Made by a program: the position numbers and the translations under genes. Positions 1 through 11,981 of a DNA stretch of 54,734 bases are shown here, in pieces. The stretch's first letter is position 1; every line of letters begins with the position of its first letter. The stretch is from the NCBI RefSeq assembly GCF_014174215.1, contig NZ_JABEQL010000027.1:1-54734 (forward strand), in the 5' to 3' direction. Below the pieces are notes generated by a model. The model worked only from the letters and a program-made list of their open reading frames with translations, was not told where the DNA came from and ran no database searches. Source of the stretch: Gluconacetobacter tumulicola (GTDB lineage Bacteria; Pseudomonadota; Alphaproteobacteria; Acetobacterales; Acetobacteraceae).

Positions 1-111
1 CAACGATCATAAGATCAACCGCCTCCACGAACTGCTGCCATGGAATTGGCGGCCCATGCCGACAACTCACAAACAGGCTGCGTGATTATGCGGCCTTGAG
101 CGGCCGGTTAC
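1..111 (+). mobile_element. Right end of an IS66-family insertion sequence (truncated by window edge)
   Basis: The first 85 bases encode the C-terminus of a transposase, ending HELLPWNWRP and a short tail before a TGA at 83-85. The ELLPWNW ending is typical of IS66-family TnpC proteins. Just downstream, the sequence ending at 111, read on the other strand, begins GTAACCGGCCGCTCAAGG. IS66 terminal repeats usually begin GTAA, so the element probably ends at 111. Bases 112-119 would be one copy of the 8-bp target duplication, but the other copy lies outside the window. The family call rests on the short C-terminal motif plus the GTAA terminus. Confidence 0.6.
2..85 (+). CDS. IS66-family transposase, C-terminal fragment
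   Basis: Only the last 27 codons are in the window. The visible residues include NDHKINRLHELLPWNW, close to the conserved C-terminal box of IS66 TnpC transposases (DDE enzymes that cut and join the element ends). The rest lies to the left of the window, so it cannot be judged whether the gene is intact. The stop codon is 26 bases from the inferred element end, which suits IS66 architecture. Confidence 0.6.
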   Translation, partial: NDHKINRLHELLPWNWRPMPTTHKQAA

Positions 112-633
112 CGTCTGTCAGTGTCCGTCTGCTCAAGGGTCGCCTTGAATCAGAACTTCAACTCCAAAGGAATCCATGAATGTACACAGCGCCTAGAGAG
201 TGGTTGTGGACCTCAATCAAGCTCGTGATTGCCAGACCTATGGATGAAATCGCCCGACAGAAGGGAGCCATGGCATGAGCACCCGCATGGCAGCGCGCCA
301 GAAGATCCCGGCTAAGTCCCTGTCGGCAAGTGGTGTCGATGCCCTCGACCGGCAGACGTTCCACACGCGCGGCTTGCGCGATATCGCCGGGCGATCAGGC
401 GAGACATGAACCTGGTGCAGGACGCGTCCGAGCGCACGGTATCGGAATGGCACGGCGCGATTCGGCTCGAAGCCTATGCTGAACAGATCGCGGAAATCGC
501 GGAGCGGAGGAGCCTGTGCCGCTTCGTTCCCCGCTGTGTCTGGGTAGCGCGGCTTCTAAAAGAGATAGCAAAGGGGTAAGCGTCGAGTCTCTGTATATAG
601 AAGACTGATTTCATTATGATATTTTTGGATTGG
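112..633. other. Gene-poor stretch between IS end and tRNA-Ser; coding scraps only
   Basis: No complete gene can be supported here. On the plus strand there is a chain of very short frames joined by ATGA overlaps: one ending at 278, one at 275-409 (44 codons) and one at 406-579 (57 codons). The 275-409 product contains FHTRGLRDIAGRSGE, which weakly resembles the helix-turn-helix entry of TetR regulators. The last frame ends ARLLKEIAKG and is unrecognised. None has a convincing ribosome binding site. The stretch is best read as decayed accessory DNA between an insertion element and a tRNA gene. Confidence 0.4.
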
Positions 634-724
634 TGGCGGAGAGAGTGGGATTCGAACCCACGGTACGCTATTAACGTACACACGCTTTCCAAGCGTGCGC
701 CTTAAGCCGCTCGGCCATCTCTCC
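634..724 (-). tRNA. tRNA-Ser (anticodon GGA)
   Basis: Read on the minus strand, this 91-nt gene folds as a class II tRNA. The acceptor GGAGAGA pairs with TCTCTCC, followed by discriminator G and an encoded CCA. The D arm is GCC...GGC. The anticodon stem CACGC/GCGTG holds loop TTGGAAA (anticodon GGA). There is a long variable arm with a GTACG/CGTAC stem, and the T arm contains GGTTCGAATCC. The long variable arm and GGA anticodon identify serine (UCC/UCU codons). Its 3' end faces the gene-poor, IS-bearing stretch, the usual side for integration at tRNA genes, but I see no duplicated 3' end. Confidence 0.97.
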
Positions 725-853
725 GGCGCACTGGCGGGGCTGCCGGTGTGGCAGGCCCGTCGGTATGGGGCGGGAACATAGCAACAATTCCGGCCGGCGC
801 AAGGGGGAAAGGTGCGCCGGATTTGGGGCCGGCGCGGGTTGGGGTGGTGAGGG

Positions 854-2659
<1,806 letters not shown>

Positions 2660-2825
2660 GGGCGCAGACATAGGCCAAAACCCCACGAAAGTCAGCGGGT
2701 CGCGCGTAAATTCTCCCGTGGGCCCGGCGCCCGCTGTCCTCGTTCAGGGTCCTGTCAGCTTGGTGTGTTAGAGCGCGCTTTCGACAGGGGTGGCATCGGG
2801 CCATCCGGAGTGCGGGGGCGGATGG

Positions 2826-4106
2826 ATGCCAGGGGCCTTGTTGCGTCGGCATAGTGCCGAAAAGCCGGGCCTGGGTGCCATGCTGGCCGTGATCGTGGGG
2901 GTGGGTCTGGCTGGGGGGCTGGCCGGTCGGGCCCGTGCGGCGGACCTGTCCTTTCGCGATGCCGTCACGGCCGCGTGGGCGGTCGATCCTGTGCGGACGG
3001 AGCTGACGACCAACGGCCAGTCGGCCGATGCGCGGGCCGATGCCGCGAAATCCTGGTTTCCCGGCGGCCCCGTGGTGTCGGCCCAGTATTTCGACGACCA
3101 TTTCATCGGCACCAATATCGGTTACACCACCTATGAGGGCACGGTGTCGGTGCCGCTGTGGCTGCCCGGGCAGGGGACGGCGACGCAGCGTGTGGCGCAG
3201 GCCGAATCCGCCACCATCCAGGAAAAGCTGAATGTCGAGCACATGGCGGTGGCCGTACGCGTGCTGGAGGCGACCGGGGCGCGGGTGATCGCCCAGCGGC
3301 GGCAGACGGTGGCGCTGTCGCTGGTGCAGGCGATGCAGCGGGTTGCCGCCGCCGTAGGGCGGGCCGAACATCAGGGGGAGGCGGCCGCTGCCGACCGGCA
3401 GGCGGCGGATGCCGAACTGGCGGCCGCGCGGAACGAGGCCGGGCTGGCGCGCGAGCAGGTCGCGACCACCGGCGCGGCGCTGGAGACGCTGCTGGGCCGG
3501 CCGGGGCTGCCAGATATGCTGTCCTATGACGATCGCCTGCTGGCGCGGACGCGCCTGGATATGCCCCAGGCGGTCGAGGATAATGACCCGCGCGTGCGCG
3601 CCGCCACCCGCGATGTGGCGGCAGCGCGCGAGGGGGTGCGGCTGGCCCGGGCGTCGTTCATGCCCAATCCGGAAATCGGGGTCGGCGCGATCCATGAAGG
3701 GTCGTATGGCAGCCCGTGGGACAATCGGGTGGGGGTCCAGATCTCGGTCCCGCTGCCCAGCGAGGCGCGGAACGTGCCGATGATGGCCGAGGCCCGCAAC
3801 CGGCTGGCGGCGGCCGGCAGCCAGGAAGTGCAGGCGCGGCGCATGGTGCGGGTGGAGCTGGCGCAGGTGCGGGCCCGGCTGGATGCGGCGCGGACGACAC
3901 TGGAGGGCGCGCGGGCCTCGGCCACCGCGCTGAACCGGCGGGCCGACGAGATGGAACATTCCTGGCAGGTGGGGGAAACGGCACTGATCGAGGCATTGCG
4001 GGCGCGGCTGGCCGCCTATAACGCCATTCTGGCGCTGAATTCCGCCGAAATCGGCTGGCATGCGGCCATTCTGCGCGCTGCCATCGCCACCGGTATGACG
4101 CCATGA
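2826..4106 (+). CDS. Outer-membrane efflux factor, TolC/CzcC type
   Basis: The 426-aa protein has an N-terminal signal sequence (hydrophobic LAVIVGVGLAGGLAG, then ARA-ADLSF). Two long helical, alanine- and arginine-rich repeats follow, as expected for the trimeric TolC/CzcC channel that carries substrates across the outer membrane. It opens a three-gene RND efflux operon and its stop overlaps the adaptor start (ATGA at 4103-4106), which points to translational coupling. The start at 2826 follows a GGGGGCGG stretch; an ATG at 2790 in the same frame is possible but gives an over-long leader. A role in heavy-metal efflux is inferred from the CzcA-type partner. Confidence 0.85.
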   Translation: MPGALLRRHSAEKPGLGAMLAVIVGVGLAGGLAGRARAADLSFRDAVTAAWAVDPVRTELTTNGQSADARADAAKSWFPGGPVVSAQYFDDHFIGTNIGYTTYEGTVSVPLWLPGQGTATQRVAQAESATIQEKLNVEHMAVAVRVLEATGARVIAQRRQTVALSLVQAMQRVAAAVGRAEHQGEAAAADRQAADAELAAARNEAGLAREQVATTGAALETLLGRPGLPDMLSYDDRLLARTRLDMPQAVEDNDPRVRAATRDVAAAREGVRLARASFMPNPEIGVGAIHEGSYGSPWDNRVGVQISVPLPSEARNVPMMAEARNRLAAAGSQEVQARRMVRVELAQVRARLDAARTTLEGARASATALNRRADEMEHSWQVGETALIEALRARLAAYNAILALNSAEIGWHAAILRAAIATGMTP

Positions 4107-5269
4107 GGCGCCTGCGTGCGGCAATCGGGCTGGCGGCTGCCCTGATGGGCCTGACCCGGGCGCCCGCCGTCCGGGCCGAGGCGCCGGCGGGGCTGGAGCC
4201 GGTGACGATCGGCGCCGAGGCGCGGCAGGCCGAGGGGGTGGCCGACAGCGTGGCCCGGCCGGGCAGCCTGTCGCGGATGCTGCCGGTGCTGGCCAGCGTG
4301 ATGCCGGACGAGACGCGGATCGTGCGGGTGCGGCCGGTCGGTGCGGGCAAGGTGCTGCGGGTGCATGTCATGGCCGGGCAGCATGTGGCGCGCAAGAGTG
4401 TGCTGGTCGATTATCTGGACCATTCGCTGCATGTCGCGCGGCTGCAATCGGTGCAGATGCAGGCCGCCCTGGCCGGCGCCCTGGCGGCGGAGGCCGAGGC
4501 CGAGGCGGCGTGGAAGCGCGCGCGGGACCTGGCCGGCACCACCGTCTCGCAGGGGGAGGTGCGGCGCCGGCTGGCCGTGCTGCAGGAGGCGCGCAGCACC
4601 GTGGCCGCGCGGCAGGCCGATGTCGGAACCATGACGCATCGCTTCGAGGAGGAGTTCAACTCGATCAGCGAGCGCATCGGCACCGGCGGGGATGAGACAT
4701 CGTCGCTGCTGGCCCCGATCGATGGCATGGTCCAGGAGATGGGTGTGTCGTCCGATGGGGATATCGAGGCCGGGCAGGTTGCCGCGACCCTGATCGACCT
4801 GTCATCGGTCTGGATCGTGTCCGACATTGCGCCGCAGGATGCCGCCCGGCTGGTGGTGGGCGGGCGGCAGACCGCGCTGTTGAACGGGCGGCGGATCGAA
4901 AGCCGCATCAGCAGCATCAGCGGCGTGGCCGCGCCCGCCACCGGGCTGGTGCGCGTCATCAGCAGCGTGCCCAATCCGGATGGTGCGCTGCGCCCGGGCA
5001 TGATGCTGGATGTGGCGCTGGAAACCGCCGAGACAAAGAGCGGCATCGTGGTTCCGTCCGAGGCGGTGCAGCAGATTGCGGGCCGCGATGTGGTGTTCGT
5101 GCGGAACGGGACCGACAGCTACCGGCCGGTGCCGGTGACGGTCGGGATCGATAATGGAGACAGCGCGGTCATCGTCTCGGGCCTGTCGGCGGGGCAGGCG
5201 GTGGCCGTCCATGGCAGCTTTGCCCTGAAATCCATGATTCTGCTGGCCGGGATGGGCGGGGACGACTGA
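4103..5269 (+). CDS. RND efflux periplasmic adaptor (CzcB/MFP family)
   Basis: The 388-aa protein carries a signal peptide (LAAALMGLTRAPAVRA). Next comes a lipoyl-like half around GKVLRVHVMAGQHVARKSVL and an alpha-helical hairpin (roughly residues 110-190). The second lipoyl half is at LLAPIDGMVQEMGVSSDGDIEAGQ, and the C-terminal domain contains VVPSEAVQQIAGRDVVFV. This is the membrane-fusion layout that bridges the pump and the outer-membrane channel. It overlaps the upstream gene by 4 bp and is 2 bp from the pump gene. No His-rich metal-binding N-terminus is seen, so the substrate cannot be named from this subunit. Confidence 0.9.
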   Translation: MRRLRAAIGLAAALMGLTRAPAVRAEAPAGLEPVTIGAEARQAEGVADSVARPGSLSRMLPVLASVMPDETRIVRVRPVGAGKVLRVHVMAGQHVARKSVLVDYLDHSLHVARLQSVQMQAALAGALAAEAEAEAAWKRARDLAGTTVSQGEVRRRLAVLQEARSTVAARQADVGTMTHRFEEEFNSISERIGTGGDETSSLLAPIDGMVQEMGVSSDGDIEAGQVAATLIDLSSVWIVSDIAPQDAARLVVGGRQTALLNGRRIESRISSISGVAAPATGLVRVISSVPNPDGALRPGMMLDVALETAETKSGIVVPSEAVQQIAGRDVVFVRNGTDSYRPVPVTVGIDNGDSAVIVSGLSAGQAVAVHGSFALKSMILLAGMGGDD

Positions 5270-5271
5270 CC

Positions 5272-8340
<3,069 letters not shown>

Positions 8341-8347
8341 GCTTTCG

Positions 8348-8452
8348 GGGCTCTGCCCCGAACCCCGCCAAAGGGCAGTCGCCCTTTGGAAACCCGGTCG
8401 TTATCGGATTGGGGTGCAGGGCCTCAGGCCCTGCCGGGTTCGGGCAGAGCCC
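8348..8452. repeat. Cruciform intergenic repeat with two inner hairpins
   Basis: An outer inverted repeat, GGGCTCTGCCCCGAACCC at about 8349-8366 against GGGTTCGGGCAGAGCCC at 8436-8452, encloses two perfect hairpins. One is CCAAAGGGC-AGTC-GCCCTTTGG (8368-8389). The other is GCAGGGCCT-C-AGGCCCTGC (8416-8434). The element fills almost the whole gap between the pump gene and the response regulator gene. It resembles the REP-like elements scattered in acetic acid bacterial genomes (from memory, not checked). In the transcript it could act as an attenuator or as an RNA-stability element that separates pump from regulator expression. Confidence 0.8.
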
Positions 8453-8477
8453 GACCTTAGTGCCAGAAAGGGAAACC

Positions 8478-9146
8478 GTGCGGATTCTGGTTGTCGAGGA
8501 TGAAAGGCCGTTGGGGTCGGCGGTGCAGGAGCGGCTGCGCCGGGCCGGGCATGCCGCCGACTGGTTTACTACGCTGGCCGATGCGCGCGCGGCCCTGGCG
8601 GCCATTGCCTATGATTTCCTGTTGCTGGATCTGGGATTGCCGGATGGCAGCGGGCGCGACCTGTTGCGGGAGATCCGCCGGGGCGGGTCGGCGATGGCGG
8701 TGATGATCGCCACCGCGCAGGACCAGATCAGCGACCGTATTGCCGGCCTGTCGGACGGTGCGGACGATTACATCGTCAAACCCTATGATTTCGATGAATT
8801 GCTGGCCCGGATCGACGCGGTCTCGCGCCGCTATGGGGCGCTTGCCAGCAACCGGCTGGTGCTGGGCGGGGTGGAGATCGATCTGGGGCGGCGCAGCCTG
8901 TCCCGCGAGGGGCAGGATGTGGATCTGACGGCGCGCGAATGGGCGGTGATCGAATTGCTGGCGCGGCGGGCGGGGGCGCTGTGCTCGCGCGAGCAGATCG
9001 AGGATGCGCTCTACGGGCTGGGGGAGGAGATCGAGAGCAATGCGATCGAGGTCTTTGTCAGCCGCGTGCGCAAGAAGGTGGGGGCCGGGCTGATCCTGAC
9101 CGTGCGCGGGCGGGGCTATCGGTTGGCGCGGGAGGGGGCGGCATGA
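8478..9146 (+). CDS. OmpR/PhoB-family response regulator
   Basis: The 222-aa protein has a receiver domain (acidic pair E7-D8, phospho-acceptor D51 in LLLDLGLPDG, K in YIVKPYDFDELLAR). A winged-helix DNA-binding domain follows (DLTAREWAVIELLARR ... VSRVRKKVG ... VRGRGYRL). The start is a GTG at 8478 preceded by AGAAAGGGA at a suitable distance; it gives VRILVVEDE, the normal receiver beginning. The stop overlaps the kinase start (ATGA). Position next to the RND operon suggests that it controls metal efflux, as CzcR and CusR do, but no binding site was identified. Confidence 0.93.
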   Translation: MRILVVEDERPLGSAVQERLRRAGHAADWFTTLADARAALAAIAYDFLLLDLGLPDGSGRDLLREIRRGGSAMAVMIATAQDQISDRIAGLSDGADDYIVKPYDFDELLARIDAVSRRYGALASNRLVLGGVEIDLGRRSLSREGQDVDLTAREWAVIELLARRAGALCSREQIEDALYGLGEEIESNAIEVFVSRVRKKVGAGLILTVRGRGYRLAREGAA

Positions 9147-10519
9147 GGCGCGATGGGGGACGATGGAGCCTGGCCACGCGCATCATGGCCGGGGTGCTGG
9201 TGGTGGTATTGGGCTGTCTGGCGCTGTTGAGCGTGCTGGTGGCGGGTTTTACGCGCTACGAAGTGACGGAGCGGCTGGATAATTCGTTGCAGGAGGTGGC
9301 CGAGCGGCTGGAATTCGTCATTGCCGCCCATGCGGTGCGCCCCGCCGGGGACACGGTCGCGCTGCTGCCGGAGGTCGGTCCGCGCACGCTGGCCTATCAG
9401 ATCGCGACCCCGGACGGGCGATTGCTGCTGCGGTCGCAGAATGCGCCGACCGAGGCTTTTGTGCCGGTGCTGCGTGGTGGGTTCTATGACCGGCCGCGCT
9501 TTCGCGTCTATGTCGTCAAGGCCTCGGATAGCGGGCATTACATTCTGGTGGGCGAGCCGACTTTCCATCGGCGGGAGGCGGTGCGGCGGGCGACGCTGAT
9601 TTCGATCCTGCCGATGATCGTGTTCCTGCCGGCCGTGTGGCTGCTGGTGCGCTGGGTGGTGCGGCGGGCGCTGCGGCCGCTGACATCGTTGCAGGCGGAA
9701 ATCCGTGCCCGTGGCGGCGGCAATCTGGCCCCCATCCCGGCGCTGGATTTGCCGGAGGAACTGTCGGCGATCCATATGGCGGTCAACATGCTGCTGGACC
9801 GGCTGAAGAAGGCGCTCTCGACCGAACGGGCCTTTGCGGCCAATGCGGCACACGAACTGCGCAACCCGATCGGCGCGCTGCTGGCGCAGGCGCAGATGCT
9901 GCGCGAGCAATTGCATGAGCCCGAGGCGCCGGGGCGGGTGGCCGCCATGATCGGGCAGATCCGCCGGTTGGGCCGGATGACGGAGAAGTTGCTGCAATTG
10001 TCGCGCGCGTCGTCGGGGGCGGCGATGGGGGACGACCGGTTCGACCTGATTGCGGTGTTGCAGATCCTGGCGGAGGAATTTGCCGACATGCCGCCCGCCT
10101 TTCCTGTCGTGACGGTGGATTGCGACGGGATGGAGGCGCTGTTCGCGCGTGGGGATATCGATGCGGCGGGCATCCTGTTCCGCAACCTGATCGAGAACGC
10201 GGCCCATCACGGCACGCAGGATGCCGTGATCGCCGTCACGCTGTCGCGGGGCGGGGTGGTGGACATCGTCAATGATTGTGCGCCGCTGCCGGCCGCGATC
10301 CTGCCGGGTTTGACCGAGCCCTTCGTGCGCGGGGGGAGTGCCGCCGACGGCAGCGGGCTGGGGCTGGCCATCGCCGCCAGCATTGCCGGGCAGATGGGGG
10401 CGCGGCTGGAGATCGCATCCCCAGTGCCGGGGCGGGAGAGGGGGTTTCGCGCGCGCGTGGTGCTGATGGAAGCCGTGCCGGTGACCGAGGGAATCTCCAC
10501 GCTGGCGTCGCTTCCCTGA
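9143..10519 (+). CDS. Sensor histidine kinase (partner of the adjacent regulator)
   Basis: This 458-aa membrane kinase has TM1 at about residues 14-36, a periplasmic sensor of about 110 residues, and TM2 at about 151-172. A HAMP-like linker leads to the H-box AANAAHELRNP with phosphorylated H237. The ATPase domain has N-box FRNLIENAAHHG and G-box DGSGLGLAIA. It starts inside the stop of the regulator gene (ATGA), so the two are coupled. The small periplasmic domain suits sensing of an ion or envelope stress. A metal ligand role is inferred from the efflux context only. Confidence 0.92.
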   Translation: MRRDGGRWSLATRIMAGVLVVVLGCLALLSVLVAGFTRYEVTERLDNSLQEVAERLEFVIAAHAVRPAGDTVALLPEVGPRTLAYQIATPDGRLLLRSQNAPTEAFVPVLRGGFYDRPRFRVYVVKASDSGHYILVGEPTFHRREAVRRATLISILPMIVFLPAVWLLVRWVVRRALRPLTSLQAEIRARGGGNLAPIPALDLPEELSAIHMAVNMLLDRLKKALSTERAFAANAAHELRNPIGALLAQAQMLREQLHEPEAPGRVAAMIGQIRRLGRMTEKLLQLSRASSGAAMGDDRFDLIAVLQILAEEFADMPPAFPVVTVDCDGMEALFARGDIDAAGILFRNLIENAAHHGTQDAVIAVTLSRGGVVDIVNDCAPLPAAILPGLTEPFVRGGSAADGSGLGLAIAASIAGQMGARLEIASPVPGRERGFRARVVLMEAVPVTEGISTLASLP

Positions 10520-10562
10520 CATCCGCGGGATAATGCACCAGCTCACATTTCCAAACAGGTTC

Positions 10563-11645
10563 TTAATTTGTTATGGATATTTTTGTGATGATGGACATTA
10601 ATTCATTTTGACTGTTTATATTCAATTTCGAAAATATATTCTTTATCGACGTTCTCGCGCTCTCGTACGATATGTTGAGAATATTGGCACTGTCTTTAAG
10701 GGATGTCGTCTGGCCAAGTATTTGAGCCAGACTGGCCTCTGCGGGAGAAAGCCCCATGGCACGTAAAATATCCCGTACATGACCGTGAGAACCGTTGAAA
10801 CCGTAAAAGAAGACGGTTTTACATTTATCATTCATTCCCAGGTAATCGACCATCACATCGGGCAGTGTGATCAACCTTGCAAGCATCTTCCCGTCGTTGG
10901 GATTGCTGAAAAAGGCGGTGCTCGTATCAGAAGAATGGGTGATGATTTTTTCCCATTCCCGATGATTCGACTTCATGTTGAAATGGATGGAGCCTTCTCT
11001 GATAAAGAAGAAGCTGTTCTTCAAATTTTCAAGGAATTTGTTTATAAATATAACCTTATTTTTCGAATCGAGAATGCATATTCCGATATTTATTTTATTG
11101 TAAACCATTTCCATTGTTGAGTTAATGGACGTTAAAGATCCGAATTTCTCGGATAAGGTAAGACAATTCTTGATGTGATTTGAAATAAACGAAATATCGA
11201 TGCCGTCGTCGTTGTTTCTTTCGTAATGAAGGCCGATCTGGCCGGCTATGGCGTATTCGTTTCCATCGAGAGAAATATAGCACCGTTCTGTGCTGCTGCA
11301 TCCATATCTGTTCAAAAAATCAACATAATACTCAGAATTCTTAATCTCGTAATCAGATAATATATCTATGTCCCTTATAACGAAATTTCTCCCATTTTGT
11401 GAGGAATATAATCTTCTTTTTGGGACTACGTATTGATAATACTCAACATATTCCTTATCGGATGTTTTGTTTTTGACGGACGATAAAATCTGGTCTTGAT
11501 TATTGACTATTGTTATTGGAACGACAGCAATGCTTTCATAGTTGAGAAAGCATGCAAGCTCCGAAAGAGAGTTCGTCCATTGCTGCGGTGCAGCGACTGA
11601 TTCATACAAGCGCGAAATGATACTATTTAATTTTCGGTATTTCAT
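10563..11645 (-). CDS. LuxR-type transcriptional regulator with PAS-like core, AT-rich
   Basis: The 360-aa protein ends in a LuxR/GerE helix-turn-helix (residues about 298-357, GLSPAEASLAQILG ... SYESARTSIKNIFSKLNI). The middle part (about 183-210, NIGICILDSKNKVIFINK) reads like the core of a PAS domain. No classic acyl-homoserine-lactone pocket is recognisable, and no synthase gene lies nearby. Base composition is strikingly AT-rich and lysine/isoleucine/asparagine-rich compared with all neighbours, a sign of recent transfer. It is divergent from glmS across a 336-bp gap that holds a palindrome also found before pgaA, so control of that block is a reasonable inference. Confidence 0.85.
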   Translation of the reverse strand: MKYRKLNSIISRLYESVAAPQQWTNSLSELACFLNYESIAVVPITIVNNQDQILSSVKNKTSDKEYVEYYQYVVPKRRLYSSQNGRNFVIRDIDILSDYEIKNSEYYVDFLNRYGCSSTERCYISLDGNEYAIAGQIGLHYERNNDDGIDISFISNHIKNCLTLSEKFGSLTSINSTMEMVYNKINIGICILDSKNKVIFINKFLENLKNSFFFIREGSIHFNMKSNHREWEKIITHSSDTSTAFFSNPNDGKMLARLITLPDVMVDYLGMNDKCKTVFFYGFNGSHGHVRDILRAMGLSPAEASLAQILGQTTSLKDSANILNISYESARTSIKNIFSKLNINSQNELMSIITKISITN

Positions 11646-11981
11646 TTCGTTGCTATTGCACTGTATGAAAATTTTCTGTCTCTAACTTTGCTATTGGCTG
11701 TGTGTCAAGTCCCAAATGGGATTTATGGTCGGGGCTCAGCTTGGCCATTCTCCTCGGCAGGAATCTTGTACAGGTAATTGTCTTGTCATTACTGCCCATT
11801 TCGCCCCATGCCTGAAATTCCGGACGGTCTCTGGCGGCGACGATGCCCTGCCTGTTGCGGGCGGCGCCGTTGCGGATGGTGCGCCGCCCGTAGTCCCGGT
11901 TCATGGAGCGCGCCAGGCCACCGGGATCGGAGTGGGCAGACGATTCAAAGGTGCTGTGAACGCGAAGAAGGAAAATGACCG
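11646..11981. promoter_or_regulatory. Divergent promoter region luxR / glmS
   Basis: This 336-bp gap has no convincing gene. Minus-strand reading frames through it run into glmS and look like shadows. It holds the palindrome described separately at 11705-11726 and must contain the promoters of both divergent genes. The glmS start at 11982 is preceded by AGAAGGAAAA. Composition shifts from AT-rich on the regulator side to GC-rich on the glmS side, so a transfer boundary may fall here. Confidence 0.5.
11705..11726. promoter_or_regulatory. Candidate operator palindrome, copy 1 (luxR/glmS gap)
   Basis: The site reads TCAA-GT-CCCAAATGGG-AT-TTAT, with an inverted TCCCA/TGGGA core. It shares the TCAA half and the CCCAA-TGGG core with copy 2 at 13857-13878. 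It lies 60 bp upstream of the luxR-type start and about 256 bp upstream of glmS, so autoregulation is also possible. This is an inference from similarity and symmetry; no binding data exist here. Confidence 0.5.

Noticed and set aside
474-692. Minus-strand frame containing GFESHSL across the tRNA
   Set aside because: The residues come from reading through tRNA-Ser. This is a common false protein next to tRNA genes.
11646-11981. glmS ribozyme or riboswitch in the glmS leader
   Set aside because: The glmS ribozyme is known from Gram-positive bacteria, and I see none of its conserved core here.
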